Shown: one piece after another, positions 13,601 to 28,600 of the stretch
How positions within the stretch are numbered: position 1 is the stretch's first letter
Layout: every line of letters begins with the position of its first letter
From: Mauremys mutica
Taxonomy: Eukaryota > Chordata > Testudines > Geoemydidae
DNA: 64,000 nucleotides
Direction: 5' to 3'
NCBI RefSeq assembly: GCF_020497125.1
Contig: NC_059080.1
Location: 73,266,618-73,330,617, forward strand
Notes under the pieces: generated by a model
Seen by the model: only the letters and a program-made list of their open reading frames with translations
Databases searched by the model: none
Told to the model about the DNA's origin: nothing
Position numbers and translations under genes: made by a program

Positions 13601-16600
13601 TCAGGTCTCTTCTTCAGTCTCTGAGGTTGTGCATAAGGCACAGATCGGAATCTTTCTGCTGAGCCATACTTGTCCTGTTTTTTCTTATTCTTAGGCATGT
13701 ATATGCCCAAGGATTTCAGTGTTGCTCTGGAGTCCTTCAACATGTGAAGGGATTCATTGGTTTTGGATGCAAATACCTTGGGGCTTTCAAATGGGAGAAC
13801 CTTGACCATTGATTGTACCTCTTTGGGAAACCCAGAAAGGTGGCGCCAGGTGCACATTGCATGACTATGGCTGGACTGATGGAACATGCCGCTGTGTCTT
13901 CCGAGTCCAGTGATACTTGCAAGGCTGTTTGAATGACAAGATGGCCCTCTGAAATGGTCGCTCTGAATTGTTCCTTTTCTTCTTCAGGCAGAAACTCAAT
14001 AAAATCCAATAGTTTTGGGTAGTTTGTATAATTGTACTTGGCCATTAAAGCCTCACAGTTGGTGATCCTAAATTGTAGGGTTGCCGATTGATAGGCTTTA
14101 CAACCAAAAAGGTCTAGTCTCTTCCAGTCCCTGTAGTACAGGGTGGCTCTGGAATGGTGTTTTCTGCCCCATTCATTCACTGCTTCCACCATCAGAGAGT
14201 TTGGTGTGTGGTGCGAAAAAAGGAATTCCATTCTCTTAGACAGGGCATAATACTTTTTATCTGCCCTCTTGCAGGTGGATGGGACTGTTGGCGGGGTCTG
14301 CCAGATGGTTTTGGCTGGGTTCATGAGGGAGTCATTGATTGTTATGGCAATTCTGGAAGAAGTTGATGTGTGTAGTATGCCCAGCAGCTTATGCTAGGAG
14401 TCAGGCACCTCCTCTAGTGGAATGCCCCAGGAATCTGGCACTCTTTTAAAGAGCTCCTGAAATAGTTGAAAATCATCCCACAGGTGGGAGGTGGGGGCAT
14501 GATGCTTTCATCTGGGGAAGAAAATGAGAAAGTTGGCTGCTAGTGCAGCTACATGCTCTGAAGCCTCCTCCAGTTCCTCAGCCACCATTTCTGGAGGTTT
14601 GGAGGGTCCTGGTACAGAGGGTGAAAGGGAATGTCTTGACCTCACCCTGGGTGGACTGGAAGGCTTGTGGTGTTGTGTTCGGTATGCTGCCCATGGTTCC
14701 CAGTAAGGCCCCATGGGTGGGAAAGTCATGGGTCATGGCATCCATGGGCATCTGTACTAGCTCTGAGTTTGAGATCTGGATGATAATCTCTTTGTTGTGA
14801 TGGACATGGTCTGGCAGAAGTATGAGGCGGCGAGGAGTTATGGGCGGTATAGATTTCCCCTTCATCCTAATTGTCCTCATCACTTGAAAAGAGAGGAGCA
14901 GATCTGGGCAGTGCGGTAAGATGGCTCGGTACCGAGCATGCTGGAGTGACGTCGGTACTGGGAAGAGGAGATTCTGGTGAAGAGACCAGGAGATCCTTGT
15001 GTCAAAGGAATTGCTGCAATACCAAGAGCATTGGTACCTATGAAGGCTTTGGTGGTGGTACCAAAGTCTGGGATGCAGTTGTGGTGCAGTGCTGAGGATC
15101 GCACTCTGTGCGCCATGGAGGCAGAAGGTGGCACCATAGCTTGCAGTGCTGTCAAACTGCTCAGTGCTGAGAGCCTCATCAGCTCTGATGGTACCGAGGC
15201 AGAGGGTTTTGCTTTCCCTTTGCTGCCCTTATCTGAATTAGCCCACTTATGGTCTTTTGCTGGTGCGGTACCCACAGTACCGCATGGTCCCACTACCTTG
15301 GAGGTGGAAAGCCCGGTATGGTTGGGTACCGATGGGGTCTGTTGTGTTGGAGAATGCAGTTTCTTGGTGGATTTCTGAGGAGGAGAAGCTGAAGCCTGCT
15401 TTTTAGTCACCTTCTTGGCAGAGCGCTCTTTTGCCTGAGCATATGAACGGGAGCCTCTGTCTTGGCCCATTCTGTTTAAATCTGAAAGCTTTGATTAGAG
15501 CAGAATTTTGTGGCAGGGTAAAATAGGTGAATTCTGTTGCTGCAGAATATATAGGGTACTGCTTATAATGACTGCTGTTTTCACCTACACTTGCCCCACT
15601 ACCAGCATCAAAGTCGCTTCTTGTTTTGTAAAGTACTTTTCAGATACTATAACTTGAGCATGAAAGGCACTATTATAAAACCAAAATCTATTTCCAGTGT
15701 GATTAGAGACATGCAGATAATAAATAGTATATTTTATAAAACATTCTATTTGCAAGCACATCTGCATAGCCTAGTTCTCTAGTCCTTTGCGTGTGGCATC
15801 AGGGTGGTTGCTTTGGAAGATAAGAACTTCACTTGGGGATGTCAATATCAGGAGTAATAAGCACTTCTTCAGAGAGACAGATTCTGTTTTCATGCAATTG
15901 TCTCTAGTCATAAAGAATGAGGGACAAAAATTCAGAAAACATACATTACAGAAGCAAAACTACCTCTAAATGGAGCTGGTCAAAGTTCTCATGAGGTATT
16001 CAAAAACATTCACACACATCAACAAAAAGCCAGTAATTTAAATTCAGTTCAGTCTCACATAATCAGTATGAGCAAACACAGACCTTATTGTTAGGCCTCC
16101 AGGGAATTCTTCATCGAACAACACTTCAAAGAGTACATCCATTTCTCTGCTTGCTGTAGAAAATAATGACATGTACAGTAAGTTGCCTACTTGCCTGTCT
16201 ACCACTAATTGCACATAGTGGTAATGAAGAAGACATAAAACTAAATTATTATTAGAGTGATATCTTAAATATTCCTATGCCCCATATATAAAACTTCATT
16301 CAGTTATTTGGAAACACCTCAAAGAAGGTCATGCGTAATTGTCCTCTAGGATATGCATAAACTGTAAATCTACTATAAGCAACTATAAGTAGCAGTAATC
16401 TAGAGTTGTAATTTTGATAGCAGTCCCTAATAGTCTGTTATTTTCCCAACACACAACTGTACTTTCCTTTGGGTATTTAATGATCAAAAGAGGAAACATT
16501 CTTTCCCCTTAATAGCTAACCCTATAAATCGGGCCTACTTGATTTTATTTTTGTTGCAAATTTTTTTAAACACAGAATATGTAGTTTGTTCTCTGTACAA

Positions 16601-19600
16601 TGATGGTATGGTCAATGGCACAGAAGCTTTATGGATATAAAACCATCTGGAAAGAGAGACAGTGGGTGAATCCATACATCCAGGTAACCAGAGACAACAG
16701 TTTTGAAACTGGCTCTCAGCAGAGGATATCACTTGTACAGTGATGGATAAATATACTGTTTTATAATTTATATTAATCTAAAGTCATTGCAAATGAAAAA
16801 GGGCATATTTTAAAGGTTTGGCCTATCTGAAATTCTGTTACACAACTTTCATTAAAGTGACTATTAAAATGCCAGACTAGAGGAATATCTACCCCACTGT
16901 TTCTCAAACTTTTTCATGTAGTGACTGCCTGCGTAGGTGAGTCCTTTCATCCAGATCCCTCAAAAGAGGTGCCAAAGATATATAGAAGTGGTTTTTAACC
17001 TGGTGTTCCACAGACTGTCTTATATTTCCTAAGGGGTCCACACCTCCATGCAAAATTTTTTAAGGGCCTGTGTCATAGGTCTCACCCCCACTTGGAGCTG
17101 TTGGGTTCCAATATGGGGACCTGCATTTGGTTTCCCTCTAAACTAAAATCCTAGTTTAGATCTGGTAAAAGCTGCCACCACCCAATAATGTATGTGTATT
17201 GGGACACAGTCCTTCCCCAAAATCCTTGGGGATCCCAAGAGCCCCAAATCCATGGAGTTCTTACACCCAGGAGAAATAAACCATTCCCCCCCTGCTTCCT
17301 CCCCCCTCCCTTTTCCTAGGAGAGATACCGGGATCTACTACAGAGGGATGCTTCCCTCCTCCCCTTTCCCTGAGAATCCACCCAAGGAAAGATCAACCAA
17401 GTCCTTTATAGAAAAGATTTATTAAAGAATAAAAAGAAAGTAACTTGTCTCTGTAATCCAAGATGGAACAATACACAGGGTCTAAACTTATTAATCTCTG
17501 GAGAGAATCCCCCCTCCTTTCTTTCTCAGTAAAAGCAAAGTAACAGCAAACAGGAATAAAGAATTTCCTTCAGCAAACACACAATTGCAAATGTAGAAAT
17601 CAAATTATAAGACTAATCCGCCTTTCTAATTAATACTCACTATTGAATAGTAGGAACTACTCCAGGAGAACTTGGAGACATGACTGGTCTCTCTTAGATC
17701 CAAAAAGAGAACACTCTAACAAAGAACACAGACAAAGGCTTCCCTCCACAGAGATTTGAAATTATCTTGTCTCTGATTGGTCCTCTGGTCAGGTGGTCAT
17801 CAGGTACTGCATGTTAACCCTTTACAGGTAAAAGAGATCTTAACCCTTAACTATCTGTTTATGACAGCCTGCAAATGAAAAAAGGTTGAAAACCACTGGT
17901 TTATATCAGAGGGGTAGCCGTGTTAGTCTGGATCTGTAAAGGCGTCAGAGTTCTGTGGCATCTTATAGACTAACAAACGTTTGTTAGTCTATAAGGTGCC
18001 ACAGAACTCTTTGCCGCTTTATAGGGATTCTGATATCTGAGGAAGAATGGTTGCAAGTGATATAGTAGGTCACTGAAGAGAAGCTTAGATCAAAACCACA
18101 GGTTGAGAATGTATGCTCTACTTTAAGGTGAGTAATATTTACTCCAGGTGGAATTCTGCACCGCTGTGCATGCGTAGAATTTATGTTCCCCGCAGATTTC
18201 TTTGTTTCCCTGCAGAAATATGACTTTCTGATGGAGAAGCAAAGGGAAACCACAAGAGCAGTTTTGCGACCCTCCCCAGCAGTATGTTTCAAGTGCCCAG
18301 GGCAGCTGGCAGAGAGGTATATCACTGTGAGCAGGGGGTGGGACTGGGGAAGACCTGGCGGGTGGCTCCTCCCCTGTGCCAGGCTCAGCTGCTGGTCCCA
18401 GCTGGGCTGGGGAGGACGGGACTTTCTCTTCCCCTGCATGGCACCCGGGGCCATGTCAGACCCACCCCCAGATTTATTCTCTAGTTGTACGAAGCTCTGA
18501 AAACTCCACCCCATCGCTTCCTGCACCCATCTCTCCTTAGCTGCACAGGGAGGGATCACTGAATAGGGAGCTTCTCCCCCATCCACCCAACCCGTGCATC
18601 CAGATCCCCATATACCCAGACCTTCCCGCCGAGCTTCACCCCCTGCCACCCAGAACTTTCCCTCCACCCACCCAATGAGCCCCATGTCCCCTGCCCCTGG
18701 ACCATCCCAACAAGCCACCCACACCCGGGTCCCCCACCCTATTGAGCCCCAACCAGCTGCACCTGGATCCCCACCCCACTGAGCCCAACTCAGCATCCCC
18801 AACCCCCGCACTGAGCTCCCCTGCTGAGCCCTATCCTCTCCACACCCAGACTCTGCCCCCCTGAACCCCAACTACCTTCGCCTGGATCCCCCGGCAGAGC
18901 CCCATTATTGTTGCACTCAGAACCTCCCCAACAAGCCCGTGCATCCAGATCCCCCTCCGCACCCGGATCTTTAACTGAGCTGCCCACACCCAGATTGCCC
19001 CACACAGAATCCTCTCAACTCACAGCTGGACCCCCCCACACTAAGCCCCTCCACACTTGGATCCTGCCTTGCTGAGCCTACCTGTCCACACCTGGTGCAC
19101 CTGGCACAGAGGGGCAGGGCCCTGGGGTGTTTCTGGGGAAGGCCTAGTCCTTGTGCTGTGTCAGGGTTGGATGCAGCCTCACCGTCAAATCCGTGTCCCG
19201 GTGGGGGAGCTGCACAGTGATCTCCCACCTCTGTGCAGCCAGTGGCCTGTGCTCCCCAATGCCATGCTGGAGCTTCCACATTTATTTTACAAATAAAATT
19301 TGCAGATTTTTATTTTTTTTGGTGCAGAATGCCCATAGGAGTAAATATTTAGTGGAACCTTATGTATGATAAAAACATTCAGACCACCACTATTGTGTCC
19401 CTCTGTTTTACTGTCTGTCTCTCCAATTTTGTCTCTTCTCCTATATGCCTTCGCCTCTTTTCTGGTATGTGTTCCTTCTTATTGGCTTTACTGCCTGTCC
19501 TTTATTAAAGCCAAAGACTAAGTAGTTCTACATTCAAGGGTAGAGCTACTTAACACATGAAGTGACTGATAAAAGAAACTACATTTTAAGCATTCAGCTT

Positions 19601-22600
19601 AGGGCTTGTCTACACATGGAGTTAGGCCAGAATTAACTCTGTGCGAACCCACTTATTCCAGAATTAAGAATGTCCAGATATGGAGCTATTTCGAAATAGC
19701 TATTCTGCTTCAAATTCACATTTTAACTTATTCTGGAATAACTTGTGTAGACAAGCTCCTAGATATGTTACTAGGAGCTTTAAGTTGCATGTGCTGCTTA
19801 ACTGGAGAATTTTAACTGAACTCTCTCAGACTGCTAGAAAGTCTCCTCTCTAGAAATTCAAATTATTTTTTTAATTTAAGTTTTCTATCACTGTGTCAGA
19901 AACTGGAGTATAAGCAAATTCTGTCAGTTTTTGTCCTCACTTGTTACAACCAGGGTCAATGTACATGTGGGAAAGGATGGTCAAACCTGTTACACTTTCT
20001 CTAATCCCTCCCTCCCATCAGGGCCGGCGGCTCCAGGGGTTTTGCCGCCCCAAGCAGCAAAAAAAAAAAAAAAAAAAAAAAAAGCTGCGATCGCGATCTG
20101 CGGCAATTCAGTGGGAGGTCCTTCGCTCCGAGTGGGATTGAGGGATCCTCCGCCGAATTGCCGCTGAATACCTTAAAGTGCCAGCCCACTCCTGAGTTGC
20201 CGCCCCAAGCACCTGCTTGATAAGCTGGTGCTTGGAGCCGGCCCTGCCTCCCATTCACTCAGTTAGACTGGATTCTTGAGAAACCAGAAGAGTTGTGTAC
20301 TTATTTTAGATTACAAAACACACATGAAGAACAGTCCATGCCATTAGGAGTTTATAAAGCACTATGCACTCTAATGGAGCTATATTATTCACAAATAGCA
20401 CTCTAAATTCTCCACTGTATCTGAGGCAAATTTTGTTGTCCCAAATGGATTTTATCTGTTCCATCATTTTATCTTTATTCCTCCACAAGACTTTATTAGA
20501 CGTGAGAAGAGTCAACAAAATATTAATCTCAGTTCCTAAATAATCTCTTCAGCTTCATTGGGTAGAGGACCAAATGTAACTGGAGACAACTTTCTCATGC
20601 TCCTGAAAAGCGGAGAAACCATCCTCCTAAGCTGCTGCCAGCCCCTCCCCCTCCCAAGAAAAACCAAAAACCAAATGCATACCTCTCTCATTTTCTTGAG
20701 AACATTCCAACATCACGCTCAAATGACAGCATATGACATCTAAACCAAATAATGTTACTGACTAGGGCTGTCGATTAACTGCAGTTAACTCACATGTTTC
20801 AAAAAAATTAATCGTGATTTAAAAAATTAATCGCGATTAATTGTAGTTTTAAACACGCTGTTAAACGATAGAATACCAATTGAAATGTATTAAATATTTT
20901 GGATGTTTTTCTACATTTTCATAAAGTATTCTGTGTTGTAATTGAAATCAAAGTGTATATTATTTTTATTACAAATCTTTGCACTATAAAAATGATAAAA
21001 AATTGTTTTTCAATTCATTTCATACAAAAACCTGCATTCAAAAACAAAACAATGTAAAACTTCAGAACCTACAAGTCCACTCAGTCCTACTTCTTGTTCT
21101 GCCAGTCACTAAGACAAACAAGTTTGTTTACATTTACAGGAGATAATGCTGCCCACTTCTTATTTACAATGTCACCAGAAAGTGGAGAGAGTTATTTGCA
21201 TGGCACTTTTGTAGCCGGCATTGCAAGGTATTTACGTGCTAGATATGCTAAACATTCATAGGCCCATTCATGCTTCGGCCACCATTCCAGAGGACATGCT
21301 TCTATGCTGATGCTGCTCATTAAAAAAAAATGCTTTCATTACATTTGTGACTGAACTCCTTGGAGGAGAATTGTATGTCCCCATCTCTGTTTTACCCGCA
21401 TTCTGCCATATATTTCATGTTTTAGCAGTCTTGGATGATGACCCATCACACACTGTTCATTTTAAGAACACTTTCACTGTAGTTTTCACAAAACGCAAAG
21501 AAAGTACCAATGTGAGATTTCTAAAGATAGCTACAGCACTCGATCCAAGGTTTAAGCATCCGAAGTGCCTTCCAAGATGTGACAGGGATGAGGTGTGGAG
21601 CATGCGTTCAGAAGTCTTAAAAGAGAAACACTGTGATGAGGAAGCTACAGAACTCAAACCACCAAAGAAGAAAATCAACCTTCTGCTGTTGGCATCTGAC
21701 TCAGATAATGAAAATTAACATGCATCGGTCCACACTGCTTCGGACAGTTATTGAGCAGAACCCGTCATCAGCATGGACACATGTCCCCTGGAATGGTGGT
21801 TGAAACATGAAGAGACATATGAATCTTTAGTGCATCTGGCACATCAATATCTTGCAACGCTGGCTACAACTGTTCAATGAGAACGCTTGTTCTCCCTTTC
21901 AGGTGACACTGTAAACAAGAAGCGGGTAGCATTATCTTCTGCAAATGTAAACAAACTTGTTTGTCTGAGTGATTGGCTGAACAATAAGTAGGACTGAGTG
22001 GACTTCTAGGCTCTAAAATTTTACATTGTTTTATTTTTGAATGAAGTTGTTTTTTTTAACATAATTCTACATTTTTAAGTTCAACTTTCATGATAAAGCA
22101 ATTGCACTACAGTACTTGTATTAAGTGAATTGAAAAATACTGTTTCTTGTTTTTATATAGTGCAAATACTTGTAATAAAAAATAAATATAAAGTGACCCC
22201 TGTACACTTTGCATTCTGTTTTGTAATCAAAATAAATATATTTGAAAATGTAAAAAACATCCAAAAATATTTAAATAAATGGTATTCTATTATACAGTGC
22301 CGTTAATCACGTGATTAAACGTGACTATTTTTTTAAATCACTTGACAGCCCTATTACTGACCCTTTGGTCACATGAAAGTTACCAAACAACTGATCCTGC
22401 TCTAGTGGGGGAAGACGACAATATTCAGATCCTGAATCCAAATACTATCATATCTGAATATAATCCTAGAGTAGCTTCTTCCTTACCTCCCACTGCAACC
22501 AGCTTTAGGGTCCCCACAACCATGAACTCTCGTCTTGAGGGTGGGGACAGAGACTTTAAACCCTGAATCCAATCCTCACCCTCATCTCTCCACATTTTGC

Positions 22601-25600
22601 AGCAATAGCGCAGAAAAGACTTCTGCACTTGCTGTTACACTGAGCCTCAGAACCCACAGATGGCACAGTAAGTGGAACGACCGCATGGTACATTACAAAC
22701 CAAATTTCTATTTTTTAATTGTGCCTCATCTCCAATTTGACTCTTTATTAATACTGTTCACAATTAAATGAAAAAGAATAAAAGCTTACAGCAGTTTGTT
22801 TTCATGCCAACCTTATAGCTAACATAAGATCATTATTATGATGAAAATATTACCTCCTTTAAGTCCTATAATGGTACCTCGAAGACCAACTGGAACAGAA
22901 AAGTTCTCCCTCACATTGACAACACGGTCAAACAGTCGATACTCTGCATCTCTGTCTGGAACAACCCCATTCTGTTGTTCTAGAGGCTGACATTAACCAA
23001 AAGACTATATTAATTCTTGTAAAATATAAAGATAAGTTATTCTGATTTTAATAACAAATGAATCATGGATTTAAAAAAAACTTAAAGAAGTTGAAATGAT
23101 TACATTGTTTTCAGGACACTAAGAAAACAATTTGAACTCTTCTCACAACCAGGTCGAGAGTTACAATTCTTAGAAAACATCCTTTTATTAATAATATTGC
23201 TAACTAGGAAGCTGCAGTGCTACTGAATGGGCCCATGGAGTTGAGGGAAGGCACAATCAGAAGTAATGTTCAGCTTCTCTTGTGCCATCAGCAGGAGCAT
23301 CTGAGAGATACCCAGCAAAGAAGCCTAGAGCATACAGGTGCCGTGAAAAGAGCAAAACAGGCAAAGGGCAGCATTTCTGAAGCATTTAATATTCTTGCTA
23401 CATATATTACAATTATAGAGGGAATGAAAGTTGTAGAATCAGCAAATAGACAGAAGAAGGCAAAAGACATATGCTAACAAACCACATGAGAGTCGATAAT
23501 TGAATTTCTGTCCCATTTATGCAGCAGTCATTGTTATTAAGTAACTCTACACTGAAACTGATTTCCTAGGAGAAACCTGAATTAATCCTGTCCCAACTAA
23601 GTGAAGTGCCCTATAATAATTTTTGAAAGTTCATGAAGTTTGTCCAGGTTATATTTATTTTACATATGTTTAATTTTATTATAAAAACTAACAGCCCTCA
23701 AATGACTTACTCTATACAGCAAATGGGGTTTCACCGTCACTCGCACCTTCTTGTTACTCTTCCTTTGCTAAAGGAAAGGGACAAAAGAATTTTAAAAACT
23801 ATTAAGTAAGAAGTCTGAAAAATTATGCCATTGTTTTGCAATGTCTTAAATAAAAAATGCCCACTATCAGTCTGAAGTGAAAACAGATGGGATTTATTGT
23901 TTGATGTGTGAGCAAGTAAGCAGAACAGGGATCAGAATGCAGTAGGACTTCTGAAGAAAATATATATATGTGCTCTATGAAAATGTACTGCAGGCATTCT
24001 TCTGGTATTAACAGAGGAGACACAGTTCTCAAGACTTTGAATCATGATGAAACACTGTATTTAAAAAATACTTTCAAGTAACTGGATCTAAGTAGTCAGG
24101 TTAGTCTTTCTAAACCATGGCTTAAATTATTTAACCAGTCCCAAAACAAACCCAAAGTTCATATCACTTTTGCTTCTGGAGCCTTCTACACAATCTGGAA
24201 GAAAGAATATCAACCCCTTGTCTCATGGGGATTTGCTACACATCATGGGACTTAACCCATTTAACACTTAATACCTCCTTGCCTGTTTTTGTTTTATTTT
24301 CTCTTTTACTTGAATGGATCTGATGAGAGAGACCTGTGAGGCTGGAGGAGACTGCCTCCTAGTTATCTGCGGATCAAAGGGAAACTATTTGGAAAACAGA
24401 ATGGAAGATTGGGTTTGTGTTTGGAAGACATTGTGAGGGGTCCAGGACTTCTTTGGACACAGATTCTTTTCCCAAGATCATTCACAGTCAGGGGAGCTCA
24501 GAGCAGATCTGGCTTAACTAACTAGAGAGAAAAGAGCCAAAGAGTAGAGAGACTGCTGATGCCCTTTTCTGAGTTGCTATGACAATTTATGATGCAATTT
24601 AGTAGCTTACAGTTCTTCCAATAGACTCTGTAGTATTTGCCATGCCACAGAAAAAACATTTTCTGTAATCTGAATAAAGTACTTGGACAATAAAAATAAC
24701 TGCTTTTTAGTCCACCACTAGTCAAATCTATAAAAATTCAGTACCTTGCACTTCTCTAATTCTTCTTCAATTTTCTCTACAATAGCTGCATCCAGAATTT
24801 GTAAGTCACAAGATGAACGAGATAAAGCGCTGACAGGATGCGCCTTTAGCCAGGCAACAATTTCTTGAACTCTCTCAGCACTATATAAAAAAAATTCCAT
24901 ATTAATCATAATTGTTGAGGGCTTATATATTATTGTGGACTATACCCAGTTTCTGAATTTATAATGTCACCAGATACTACAGTAGTAGGCGCATCTTATA
25001 ACTGGATATAATCATAACAAACACTGCTGTGTGCACCGAGAGTTTAGTATAGGGACAAAAAAATTAACCATGATAGAATGATGCTTCAAAAGTATAAACT
25101 AAAATGCAGACTCTTGAAATTCTACCTTCCAGACTAAAAATCTGCATTTTCAAACAAAAATCATTAAAAACACCCCATGAAGATTATTTTAAAAGCAAAA
25201 ATTAAAAACTAAACTGTACAAATATGAGGTATAGGTATGATAAATAGCTAGCTCTAGAAACGACTTATGTAATATCCTGATAATTGTCAAAATCATCCTT
25301 TAATAAGTCTGGTCCTGAAGAAAAAGATAGGTTTCAGTTATTTAAAAAGGCCACCATTATGTGGTGGCAGCCATTTTCAGTACTGTCAAATCCCTCTTGC
25401 CACCAGTTTCCTGTCTACCAATCTTCAGGTTGGGCAGTTTCCCTGCCTGCAGATATTTCAGTACTTGAAGAATTTCTGCACATTTTTATTACAGCAAAAT
25501 TTCTAGTCTAGTATTTGGACTGGATGATTCCAAAAATACTGAAATAATTGTACCCTTCTTTGCTTTGAGACTTCAGTAGTTTTTGAATGTACAGAGGTCA

Positions 25601-28600
25601 ATATCTGGAACTTGTCATATAGAATACTATTTAATCAAAATGAAAAAAACATTGCTTACCCATTCTCGTCCTCCCCAGGCCAAATATCATCTTCATAGAA
25701 TATATCTTCTTGACTATTTTTGGCAATATAACTAAACAGTTCAGGGACCCTAATAATAAAAGGGATATAGTTTCACATACAGCACAGTCAAAAACAAGTG
25801 CTTAATAGACACAAAATAATCTGGAATCCGGGGTGCAGTAACCTTCCATAAATGTACAGAGTTTTATTGGCCAAATAGGCAGTGCAATATGCTGACAAAA
25901 GATGGAAAATCAGAGTTCTGTCCAAGATCATCTCTTGCTAGGACTCAGAACACACTAGAAGTAAAATGAGACATTCCCTTTCTCTAAGTCCGCCCAACTC
26001 CATCATGCAACCTCAGAAGCAGTACTGATGGGCTCCAGAAGGGCCTGTGTCCTGCCCTCTTTGGTTAAAAGGCTGGATCTCTATGACATGGGAATAAAGA
26101 AGAAATTGGAAGATCCCACATGCTCCATCCCCCTCTCCATAAAGTAAGCTTAAGTTACAGAGACAGACTGATGCTAAGGGATTCTAATGATGACAAGTTA
26201 CTGGAGAGGAACTTGGATGGATTGGGATGTCACCAAAGCCCCACATGATAGCTCAACATTTTTGCTTTTTAGGCTGTTTATTTTTTTCCATTTATGCAGT
26301 CATTTTTACATAATTGTAGTCAGCCTCTAGCCGTTACTAAGAGGCTAGACAATGACTAAATGATCTTTCACCGTGAATATAAATACTTGAGATATCATGT
26401 GTGCTACATGCTGAATGACAACAGCACTGGTCTAGAAATGAAAGTTTAATTCGTCTCCTCCACAAGATCACATCCACACACTAGTCTCCTTCATTTTAGT
26501 TTTTAATTCCTTATCAATCAGGAAAGACTACAGTGAGATAAAACTGATTTCAAAGTGATTCCAGAAAGTAATATAGATAGTACAATAAAACTGGATTTCC
26601 TATGCGGAGTAACTATTATAATATGAGGTGTTTTCAAATTCCAGCACACTGGAGCTGTATGTGTTTATGTCAATATTCTATGCAACAAAATGAAATAATT
26701 TAGACACCTCCCACACTCAGAATGTCTTATTACAGTTGTCACCATCTGATTTTGAAACTAATGTGTGTCTACACAGCAAAGAAAAAGCTATGACTGGGTA
26801 CAGATTGTACATTGAAGATATGAGGAAAATATCATTTTTTTCCAATTTTTTTAATCTTAGCTTTAAGAATCTTCCATGACATTCTTAATAATGTTGCTGA
26901 CTTTGTTCCTTTGCTATTTCATGTTAAATTATAGTTCATTTTAAGTCTAAAAGTCAGAAACACCTCAAAATACTTCATTTGATGCACTTATTTCCCATTA
27001 AACCAGGATTTGGGTTACCCTACTCACCAGTCCCAGAGTCATCAATAATAAACTTTTGCACAGTGAATAAAACCCATTTACAATTTCAGTACAATGATTT
27101 CATAAATATGAAGTGATTATTCAACTCTTACCTTTCTAAATACTCAGCAAGAAGTTGCTCTACTGCAGAAGAATACATCCATTCATTTCTAACCTTCTTA
27201 GTGTAGCCAGGAACCTCTTCATTCTTCTTATTAAACTTCAGATTCAAGCCCACATTTGCCTTGTGGTCTCCATGTGGACTGCAAAACAAAAAAATAAGTT
27301 TTGTAAAGGAAAAACTACTGACATCTGACTTGAGCCTCAGAAAAGTTGTTTCTGATAACATCTTTATCTGCTAATGAAACTGACCTACTTTGTAAAGCAC
27401 TTTGAGAATTACTGGTGAAAAGTGCTGTATAAAAGTTGGCTATAATCACTCTGTGGAATGTAACAGGAAAGAGGTGTTTTGAGTTTTAGAAAAGCATATC
27501 ATGTGACTTTTGGATTACTATCTTTTTCACAAGTTGTATACAATTGCATATTTTTAACTGTTATTCAATAAATACACAAATTACAAACAAACAAAGATTG
27601 TCATCTTTGTGGCGTAGAGTTAGTGCTCTGTACTACAAGAGGGGACTCCAATAGAGTCCTAGTTCCACCATGGTGTCCTCCTCAGCACTACCAAGGGCTG
27701 GACACACTTTAGAGGCATTTTGCCTGGCCTGAAGTAGCTCAAGTATCTTCGGTTGGTCAACAGTAATCTTTCTAGCCAATTAAGAACTGTTAACAGGCTT
27801 TGAATATAGTCTTTTCGGGGTCTCCTTGCTTTGGAAGGTTGGTTGCAAGGGTGAAATATATTTACAGATGAGGGATTTAAGGAAAAATTCTCACCCAAAA
27901 CTCACTTGACGGAAAAGTCTTTTATACTAATGTCCCAGTTGAGGGTTTGTTTTTTTTTTAAATTGATTTTTCGTAAAATTTTAATAATGCAATTTTAAAT
28001 GTACCAGTCCCAGACTAGGCCTCATTTTCTGATTGAGGCAGGAAGGGCATCATGACAGCATTGGGTGGCATAAACTCAGAAGAACTTCCCCTAGAATTAC
28101 AGAGTCTCAACCTACTAGCCTCCTAGGTGCTGTTGCAGATTTAACATACTGAAGGTGTCTCCAAGAGAAGAATCCAAAAAAATTTATGAAGTACAGGAGT
28201 ACGTATGATTCAGCTGGGATTTCTAATTTAATTTTTCAATTTTAATCTGATGCAATATTCTACTAATGCTCAATTAGAATATCACTGCAACTAAACAATT
28301 CTTTGGCACTTAATAAATCTAAGCAATTCTTAGTTTTAAAAAAACAAAACAAAAAAAAACAATTAAACAACCAGAACAAAGCTCCGATTCAGAAAATTAA
28401 CAAACTAAGCTTCTGTTAACTGAAGAGTGCATCTTTCTGAAAACACTGCTTATATTAAATACACTATCAATACAATTTTACATCACAGATCCCATTAGAA
28501 TTTATTAATACTGAGATGTCAAACAGGATGAAAACATAAGAAAAATCAATATAGTAAATTCTGTTTACAGTAGCTTCCACTTATTAGTAATCCCTTGGTT

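Larger units (their letters stand above)
11700..15540 (-). mobile_element. Degenerate DIRS retrotransposon copy 1 (internally deleted, 5' truncated)
   Basis: DIRS elements are tyrosine-recombinase retrotransposons that integrate without target duplications. Left terminus with ITR 11700-11950 (ggttactcaccctgtgcc), then an internal complementary region near 11955-12070, then on the minus strand, in reverse, recombinase, RT and gag remnants. RT passes straight into mid-recombinase near 12610; compared with the intact copy at 47102 about 1.6 kb (rest of RT, RNase H, methyltransferase, recombinase N-half) is missing. No right ITR is found after the gag remnant. Frames are broken throughout. Same sense as XRN1. 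Confidence 0.9.

Noticed and set aside
17984..18871. 295-codon minus-strand frame
   Set aside because: It crosses a MITE border and a C-rich core, has no domain, and its composition follows the repeat.
20059..20083. Poly-A run as evidence of a processed retrocopy
   Set aside because: It lies inside a MITE with exact 10-bp inverted ends and 8-bp target duplication, so it is an internal A tract.
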